NCBI GenBank assembly: GCA_913043805.1 | Contig: CAJWMX010000053.1 | Coordinates: 1 to 10,776 of the forward strand | DNA length: 10,776 nucleotides | Source: an uncultured Acidobacteriota bacterium | GTDB taxonomy: Bacteria > Acidobacteriota > Vicinamibacteria > Vicinamibacterales > UBA8438 | Direction of reading: 5' to 3' | In this document: positions 5,926 through 10,776 of the stretch, one piece after another | Layout: each line of letters begins with the position of its first letter | How positions within the stretch are numbered: position 1 is the stretch's first letter | The notes under the pieces: generated by a model | What the model saw: the letters and a program-made list of their open reading frames with translations, nothing else | Told to the model about the DNA's origin: nothing | The model's database searches: none | Translations under genes and position numbers: made by a program

Positions 5926-7152
5926 CTAGCCGAAGTCGTCGAAGAGGATGTTCTCCCGTTCGACGCCGAGCGAGTCGAGCATGTCCATGCACGCCTTGAG
6001 CATCATCGGCGGCCCGCACAGGTAGTACTCGATGTCTTCGGGAGCGGGATGATTCGACAGGTAGTTGTCGAGCACGACCTGGTGGATGAAGCCGGTGTCA
6101 CCGGTCCAGTTGTCTTCGGGCAGCGGCTCGGACAGCGCCAGGTGCCACTCGAAGTTACTGCTCTCCTTGGCGATCGTGTCGAAGTCGTCCATGTAGAACG
6201 CTTCGCGGAGACTCCGGGCGCCATACCAGTAGGTGACCTTCCGGTCGGTGGAGAGACGACGGAACTGATCAAAGATGTGCGACCGCATCGGCGCCATGCC
6301 GGCGCCGCCGCCGATGAACATCATCTCCGCCTTGGTCTCCTTGGCGAAGAACTCGCCAAACGGGCCCGAGATGGTCACCTCGTCGCCCGGCTTCAAGCTG
6401 AAGATATAGGAGCTCATCTTCCCGGGAGGGATCCCTTCCGGCGCCCGGGGCGGGGGGGAAGCCACCCGCACGTTGAGCATGATGATCCCGCGCTCCTCGG
6501 GGTAGTTGGCCATCGAATACGCGCGTGTGACCGGTTCCTCGACCGTCGACACATACCGCCACAGATTGAACTTGTCCCAATCGGGCCGGTATTCCTCCTC
6601 GATGTCGAAGTCCGCGTAGTTCACGGTGCTTGGAGGCGCCTCGATCTGGATGTACCCGCCAGCGCGGAACGGGACCGACTCGCCCTCAGGTAGCTCCAGC
6701 ACCAGTTCCTTGATGAAGGTGGCCACGTTGTGGTTCGACCGGACCTTACATCGCCACTGCTTGACGCTGAACACCTCTGGCGGCAGCTCGATCGCCATGT
6801 CCTGCTTGACCTTGACCTGACATGACAAGCGCACACCGTCCCGGGCCTCGCCGCGTGAGATGTGACTCGTTTCGGTGGGCAGGATCGCGCCGCCCCCCTC
6901 GCACACGGTGACCGTGCACACTCCGCAGCTGCCCTTCCCGCCGCAGGCGGAAGGAATGAAGATACGGTTCGCGGCCAGCGTCCCGAGCAGCGTCCCGCCA
7001 GCCGTCGTCTGCAGCGCCTTGTCAGGATCTCCATTGACGGTGATCGTGACGTCGCCGGTGGCCACAAGCTGCCGCCGGGCAAGCATCAGCAGACCGACCA
7101 GGGCCACGATGGTGAAGGTGAACATCCCGACGCCGAGCACGACGGTCGTCAC
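5926..7152 (-). CDS. nqrF: Na+-NQR subunit F, NADH-oxidising 2Fe-2S/FAD subunit
   Basis: NqrF accepts hydride from NADH on FAD and passes single electrons through a 2Fe-2S cluster into the pump. The 408-residue protein has one N-terminal membrane helix (about 3-25). A ferredoxin domain carries the cluster cysteines C70, C76, C79 and C111, the same numbering as in Vibrio cholerae. A ferredoxin-reductase-like domain has the FAD motif RAYSMANYP (210-218), the FAD/NADH loop GGGAGMAPMRSH (281-292) and the NADH-site motif YLCGPPMM (377-384), and the chain ends DDFG. The start is a GTG that overlaps the nqrE stop (GTGA). All cofactor residues are present, so it should be functional. It is the last gene of the core operon before the gap containing the inverted repeat. 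Confidence 0.98.
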   Translation of the reverse strand: MTTVVLGVGMFTFTIVALVGLLMLARRQLVATGDVTITVNGDPDKALQTTAGGTLLGTLAANRIFIPSACGGKGSCGVCTVTVCEGGGAILPTETSHISRGEARDGVRLSCQVKVKQDMAIELPPEVFSVKQWRCKVRSNHNVATFIKELVLELPEGESVPFRAGGYIQIEAPPSTVNYADFDIEEEYRPDWDKFNLWRYVSTVEEPVTRAYSMANYPEERGIIMLNVRVASPPPRAPEGIPPGKMSSYIFSLKPGDEVTISGPFGEFFAKETKAEMMFIGGGAGMAPMRSHIFDQFRRLSTDRKVTYWYGARSLREAFYMDDFDTIAKESSNFEWHLALSEPLPEDNWTGDTGFIHQVVLDNYLSNHPAPEDIEYYLCGPPMMLKACMDMLDSLGVERENILFDDFG

Positions 7153-7766
7153 AGCTGCACCCCCGCGAAGGCCATGAAGCCGATGGCCATCAAGCCAACG
7201 ATGATGAACGTCAGACCGAGCCCGCGCAGCCCCTCGGGCGGGTTGCTATAGCGCAACCGCTCCCGGATCCCCGCCAGCGCAATGATCGCCAGCGCCCAGC
7301 CCACGCCAGACCCGAATCCGAAGACCGCGCTCTCGGCCAAGTTGTAGTTGCGCTCCATCATGAAGAGCGAGGCCCCGAGGATGGCGCAGTTCACCGCGAT
7401 CAGCGGCAGGAAGATCCCGAGCGCCGCGTAGAGCTTCGGCACGAACCGGTCGAGCGTCATCTCGACGATCTGGGTCATCGCCGCGATCGTGCCAATGAAG
7501 GTCAGGAACCCGAGAAACGACAGGTCAATGTCGGCCAGGTCGGGCGATGCCCACGCCAGAGCCCCGGGACGCAACGCGTAGTTGTAGACGACGTTGTTCA
7601 GCGGCACGGTGACCGTCAGCACGAAGATGACGGCCGCCCCCAGGCCGATCGCGGTCGACACCCGCTTCGACACCGCGAGGAACGAGCACATGCCGAGAAA
7701 GAAGGCGAGCGCCATGTTCTCGACGAAGATGGCCTTCACGGCCAGGTTCAGGTACTGCTCCATCAC
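7149..7766 (-). CDS. nqrE: Na+-NQR subunit E, integral membrane
   Basis: NqrE and NqrD form a pseudo-symmetric pair of six-helix membrane subunits that hold an iron centre in the middle of the membrane. This 205-residue protein is polytopic and matches NqrE along its length: FVENMALAFFLGMCSFLAVS near the start, FLTFIGTIAAMTQIVEM in the middle, GIFLPLIAVNCAILGAS, FGFGSGVGWALAI and the closing GLRGLGLTFI...GVQL. The two iron-ligand cysteines are present, C27 and C127 counting from the first ATG. Two ATGs are adjacent: 7766 has the better spacing from an AGGA site, while 7763 gives the N-terminus seen in Vibrio (MEQY...). It follows nqrD by one base and overlaps nqrF by four. Confidence 0.97.
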   Translation of the reverse strand: MMEQYLNLAVKAIFVENMALAFFLGMCSFLAVSKRVSTAIGLGAAVIFVLTVTVPLNNVVYNYALRPGALAWASPDLADIDLSFLGFLTFIGTIAAMTQIVEMTLDRFVPKLYAALGIFLPLIAVNCAILGASLFMMERNYNLAESAVFGFGSGVGWALAIIALAGIRERLRYSNPPEGLRGLGLTFIIVGLMAIGFMAFAGVQL

Positions 7767-7767
7767 A

Positions 7768-8388
7768 CTAGTCCTGCTCGACCTGGTCAGGCTTCCAGAC
7801 CCGGATGGCCCAGATGAAGAAACCGATGATGAAGAACGCGCCCGGTGACAGCACCATCAACCCGTTCGGGATATACCAGCCTCCTTCGCTCGCCAGTGCG
7901 AACACCTGCACATCCAGGAGCGCCCCGGAGCCGAATAGCTCGCGAATGAGCGCCGTTCCGGCGAGGATGACGGCGTATCCAAGCCCGTTTCCGATGCCGT
8001 CGATCACGCTCATCGAGGGTGGGTTCTGCATGGCATAGGCTTCGGCCCGCCCCATGATGATGCAGTTGGTGATGATGAGTCCGACGAACACCGAGAGCTG
8101 CTTGGAGATCTCGAACAGATACGCCTTCAACACCTGATCGACCACGATCACGAGCGACGCGATGATCGTCAGCTGGACGATGATTCGGATGTTGGTGGGG
8201 ATCTGGTGCCGCAGCAAGCTGACGAACAAGTTGGAGAAGAGCAGCACGAACACCACGGCCACGCTCATCACCAGGGCCGTGTCCATCTTGGTCGTGACCG
8301 CCAGCGCCGAACAGATCCCGAGCACCTGGAGCGCGATCGGGTTGTTGTTGAACAGCGGGTCGATGAGGGCGTCACGCGACTTGGACAT
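7768..8388 (-). CDS. nqrD: Na+-NQR subunit D, integral membrane
   Basis: NqrD partners NqrE and contributes the other two cysteines of the intramembrane iron site. The 206-residue protein has about six hydrophobic helices and the family landmarks: DPLFNNNPIALQVLGICSALAVTT (10-33, with C26), PTNIRIIVQL (64-73), VFVGLIITNCIIMGRAEAYA (100-119, with C109), DGIGNGLGYA and a late FFIIGFFIWA helix. Length and ends match the family. The ATG at 8388 begins two bases after the nqrC stop, which indicates tight operon coupling. No anomaly is seen. Confidence 0.97.
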   Translation of the reverse strand: MSKSRDALIDPLFNNNPIALQVLGICSALAVTTKMDTALVMSVAVVFVLLFSNLFVSLLRHQIPTNIRIIVQLTIIASLVIVVDQVLKAYLFEISKQLSVFVGLIITNCIIMGRAEAYAMQNPPSMSVIDGIGNGLGYAVILAGTALIRELFGSGALLDVQVFALASEGGWYIPNGLMVLSPGAFFIIGFFIWAIRVWKPDQVEQD

Positions 8389-8390
8389 GG

Positions 8391-9164
8391 CTACGCCTCC
8401 CCACGCAAGCGATCGAGATAGGGCCCGAACCCGTCGCCGCCCAACCAGTACCGCACGAGGTTGGTGACGCCGCGACTGGTGATGGTCGCGCCACTGAGGC
8501 CGTCCACCTCGTAGGGCGCCTCGGTGACGCTACCCGCGACGCCCTTGACGACGCTGACCGTCGGCGCGAGGCTGTCGTCGAAAGCGAGGCGTCCCGGCCA
8601 GAGGGCCTTCCACCCGGGATTGTCCACTTCTCCGCCAAGACCGGGCGTTTCCTTGTGCTCGTAGAAGGTGAGACCTCGGACCGTTCTGAGATCCCCCTCG
8701 AGAGCGACGAACCCATACAGCGTGCCCCAGAGCCCGAGTCCCTCGACCGGCAGGACCACCCCGTCCAGCGCACCGGCGTCGTCGCGAAGCTCGTAGACGA
8801 GTGCATGGTGAGGCACTCGCAGCACCCTCGCGTCATTCTCCGTCGCCGGCTCACTCGTGTCCGGAGCGATCGAGGCCGCGCGCTGGTCATAGGTGCTGGC
8901 GTCGACCGCGGGGTCGACCTCACCCGTCGCGAGCGAGATCACCACCAGGTCGATTGGCGCGAAGCGCTCGGCGACGGCAGCTTCGTCCAGCGACTCACCG
9001 TCCTCGGCGAGCCCCAGGGCGAGCAAGACGTTCTTCTGCTTGTCCAGCAGCGCGTTGCGGTCCTGTCGATCGGCCAGCGCCACGGCGGCCGACGACACCA
9101 CCACGGCGCAGGCCAGACAGACGGCGGCCGCGAAACCGAGGTTGTAACCGACGCTACCCTGCAT
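8391..9164 (-). CDS. nqrC: Na+-NQR subunit C, covalent FMN subunit
   Basis: NqrC carries a covalently bound FMN in a periplasmic domain anchored by one helix. The 257-residue product has a hydrophobic N-terminal helix (about 8-31), an FMN-binding domain with GLGLWGTLYGFVAL (142-155) and HKETPGLGGEV (170-180), and the flavinylation motif DGLSGATITSRGVTN (221-235) with acceptor Thr227. ApbE, encoded downstream, is the expected flavinylating enzyme. The ATG at 9164 lies inside the end of nqrB, with an 11-base overlap. It is complete and of normal size. Confidence 0.97.
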   Translation of the reverse strand: MQGSVGYNLGFAAAVCLACAVVVSSAAVALADRQDRNALLDKQKNVLLALGLAEDGESLDEAAVAERFAPIDLVVISLATGEVDPAVDASTYDQRAASIAPDTSEPATENDARVLRVPHHALVYELRDDAGALDGVVLPVEGLGLWGTLYGFVALEGDLRTVRGLTFYEHKETPGLGGEVDNPGWKALWPGRLAFDDSLAPTVSVVKGVAGSVTEAPYEVDGLSGATITSRGVTNLVRYWLGGDGFGPYLDRLRGEA

Positions 9165-10374
9165 GACGCACGCTCCTTCGTCGCACGTTGGACTGCACCA
9201 CGGCGTAGTCGATCAGTGGCGCGAACAGATTCATGAACAAGATGGCCAGCATCATTCCCTCCGGGTAGGCGGGATTGACCACACGGATGAGCACCACCAG
9301 GACGCCGATCAGAAAGCCATAGACGTAGTGTCCGCGCAAGGTGGCGGGTCCGGACACGGGGTCGGTGGCCATGTAGACGGTACCGAACGCCCATCCTCCC
9401 AGCAGGAAGTGCCAGAGTGGCGTGACCTCGAAGAACGGATTGGTCGCCGACCCGATCGTGTTGAGCAGCAGCGCCGTGAGCAACGTCCCGACGGTCACGC
9501 TGGCCATGATGCGCCAGGAACCGATGCCGGTCGCGACCAGGATCACCGCGCCGACCAGACAGGCCAGAACGGAGGTCTCTCCCATCGATCCCGGTACCAA
9601 TCCGATGAAGGCCTGCCACGGATCGAGGCTCGAGGTCACGCCGGCGAGGCCGCTCTCGGTCGCGCGCGCGAGCGCGGTCGCGCCGCTATAGCCGTCGGCG
9701 CCAGTCTGGGCGGCAACCCAGACCGCGTCGCCCGAGAGCTGGGCCGGATAGGCGAAGAAGAGGAACGCGCGTCCGGTCAGCGCCGGATTGAGCACGTTCA
9801 TGCCGGTGCCCCCGAAAATCTCCTTCCCCACCACGATCCCGAAGGTGATTCCGAGCGCAACCTGCCACAGCGGAACCGTGGCAGGCAGGACCAGCGGGAA
9901 GAGCATGCCCGTCACGAGCATCCCTTCGTTGACCTCATGGCCACGGACCACGGCAAAAAGCACTTCCCACAACCCGCCGACCGCGAAGGTAACGACGAGG
10001 ACCGGCACGAAGTAGAGCGCCCCATGGACCAGGCAGGCCCACAGATCTCCGGGGTCGAAACTCAACCCCAACGCCTCCATCGCTCCCGTCTGCCAGGTAT
10101 CCAGCGGAGCCGCGCCGGCGGCGATGGCCAGATGCGCCTGGTAGCCGGTGTTGTAGAGCGCCATGGCGATGCAACCGCCCAGGGCGATCACCACCGTCAT
10201 CATCAGGCGCTTCATGTCGAGCGCGTCACGAACGTGCGGCGCTTCGCGGGTGACCTCGCCCGGCGTGTAGAGGAAGGTGTCCTGCGCCTCCCAGAGCGGA
10301 TACAACCGCTCGAGGCGTCCACCTTTCTCGAAGTGATGAGCCTGCCGATCGAGCAGGTCGCGCAGGAACTTCAT
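9154..10374 (-). CDS. nqrB: Na+-NQR subunit B, membrane flavin/riboflavin subunit
   Basis: NqrB is the large membrane subunit that carries covalent FMN and riboflavin and is central to quinone reduction and sodium translocation. With the ATG at 10374 the protein has 406 residues, close to the usual 410-415, and starts MKFLRDLLDRQAHHFEKGGR as the family does. Landmarks are GHEVNEGMLVTG (145-156), GKEIFGGTGMN (183-193), NPALTGRAFLFFAYP (196-210), the flavinylation motif DGYSGATAL (227-235, acceptor Thr233), ATDPVSGPAT and MNLFAPLIDY near the end, with about ten hydrophobic segments. An in-frame upstream ATG at 10485 only adds nqrA antiframe sequence and was rejected. The start overlaps the nqrA stop as ATGA, and the end overlaps nqrC by 11 bases. 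Confidence 0.97.
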   Translation of the reverse strand: MKFLRDLLDRQAHHFEKGGRLERLYPLWEAQDTFLYTPGEVTREAPHVRDALDMKRLMMTVVIALGGCIAMALYNTGYQAHLAIAAGAAPLDTWQTGAMEALGLSFDPGDLWACLVHGALYFVPVLVVTFAVGGLWEVLFAVVRGHEVNEGMLVTGMLFPLVLPATVPLWQVALGITFGIVVGKEIFGGTGMNVLNPALTGRAFLFFAYPAQLSGDAVWVAAQTGADGYSGATALARATESGLAGVTSSLDPWQAFIGLVPGSMGETSVLACLVGAVILVATGIGSWRIMASVTVGTLLTALLLNTIGSATNPFFEVTPLWHFLLGGWAFGTVYMATDPVSGPATLRGHYVYGFLIGVLVVLIRVVNPAYPEGMMLAILFMNLFAPLIDYAVVQSNVRRRSVRHAG

Positions 10375-10776
10375 CCTTCCGCCTCGAGCGTGGTGAGCAC
10401 CGCCCGCAGGGAGGCGCCATGGTCCATCTTGCTGGGGCACACGAAGGTGCAGAGGGCGAGGTCCTCCTCGTCGAGTTCGAGGCACCCGAGCTCTTCGGCC
10501 CGCTCCACGTCCTGGACCGCCAGCGCACGTAGCAATGGGGTGGCCAGCAGGTCCATCGCCATGACGCCCTCGTAGAGACCGATCGGCACGATGGCGCGGC
10601 GCGAACCGTTCGTGTTCGTCGTGAAGGCGAACCGCCGTCCGGGCAACAGCTTGGACAGGAACGACCGCGAGGCCGAGAACTTGCCGGCCCCGGGCGCCAG
10701 CCAGCCAAGCAGTTCGCGATCCGGGCCCTCCCGCAGGAGGCAGATCTGGCGGTGATAGCGGCCCAGGTAGCCGGCG
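10371..10776 (-). CDS. nqrA: Na+-NQR subunit A, C-terminal part (5' end beyond the window)
   Basis: NqrA is the cytoplasmic, cofactor-poor subunit at the head of the operon. About 134 C-terminal codons are visible out of the roughly 450 usual for the family. The frame is open to the window edge and reads GYLGRYHRQICLL at the boundary, then SASRSFLSKLLPGRRFAFTT, IVPIGLYEGVMAMDLL, LGCLELDEEDLALCTFVCPS and the terminal LEAEG, all typical NqrA. An internal ATG at 10646 is not a start, because homology continues upstream of it. It is coupled to nqrB through an ATGA overlap. The operon promoter must lie outside the window. Confidence 0.96.
   Translation of the reverse strand, partial: AGYLGRYHRQICLLREGPDRELLGWLAPGAGKFSASRSFLSKLLPGRRFAFTTNTNGSRRAIVPIGLYEGVMAMDLLATPLLRALAVQDVERAEELGCLELDEEDLALCTFVCPSKMDHGASLRAVLTTLEAEG

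Noticed and set aside
4916..5929. A 337-codon plus-strand open frame across apbE and the inverted-repeat gap
   Set aside because: It is antisense to clear ApbE motifs and has no recognisable domain or ribosome site. It is a GC-driven shadow frame.
9163..10575. A 470-codon open frame on the plus strand antisense to nqrB and nqrA
   Set aside because: Its composition is rich in His, Arg, Gln and Asp without any domain-like pattern, and it mirrors the well-supported nqrB/nqrA genes. It is an artefact of high GC content.
1..10776. CRISPR arrays, rRNA or tRNA genes, insertion sequences and phage genes
   Set aside because: I saw no regularly spaced repeats, cloverleaf-like segments, transposase motifs or phage genes. 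The window is core metabolism and respiration apart from the small inverted-repeat element.

Overview
This is a GC-rich bacterial window (uneven coding density, short gaps, frequent 1-11 base gene overlaps) from a Gram-negative-type organism that makes selenoproteins and runs a sodium-pumping respiratory chain. The sequence does not fix the taxon. The two hypothetical proteins at 1349-2126 recall proteins I associate with Myxococcota and Acidobacteriota, but that is a weak guess. Two single-base deficits in G/C runs suggest an uncorrected or metagenome-derived assembly.

Left part (1-2126). purH (bifunctional purine biosynthesis enzyme) runs leftwards off the window edge and is split by an apparent one-base deletion in a G5 run near 235-239. 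Facing right is a CspA-type cold-shock gene with a good sigma70 promoter, a roughly 130-base leader that itself contains a terminator-like hairpin plus T7, and a strong stem-loop just after the stop. Next, leftward, come two adjacent hypothetical genes. The start of the second is crossed by a C10 tract that puts its natural ATG out of frame by one base.

Middle (2127-4425). selA (selenocysteine synthase) points right. It is preceded by a 10-bp hairpin with a SECIS-reminiscent tip that holds the only strong Shine-Dalgarno-like sequence. Its 3' end overlaps the 3' end of a convergent aminoglycoside-phosphotransferase-fold kinase gene by 14 bases.

Right part (4494-10776). This is a complete Na+-translocating NADH:quinone reductase locus on the minus strand: nqrA (3' part only), nqrB, nqrC, nqrD, nqrE, nqrF, then apbE and nqrM. 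The genes are overlapped or nearly so, apart from a 182-base gap between nqrF and apbE that holds a 108-base element with 28-base terminal inverted repeats. The set is functionally coherent. NqrA-F form the pump, ApbE attaches FMN to the SGAT threonines seen in NqrB and NqrC, and NqrM is needed to install the iron held by cysteines of NqrD/NqrE. No new multi-gene system is evident. The points that most deserve a second look are the nqrF-apbE inverted repeat, the csp leader attenuator, the selA leader hairpin and the two homopolymer frameshifts.
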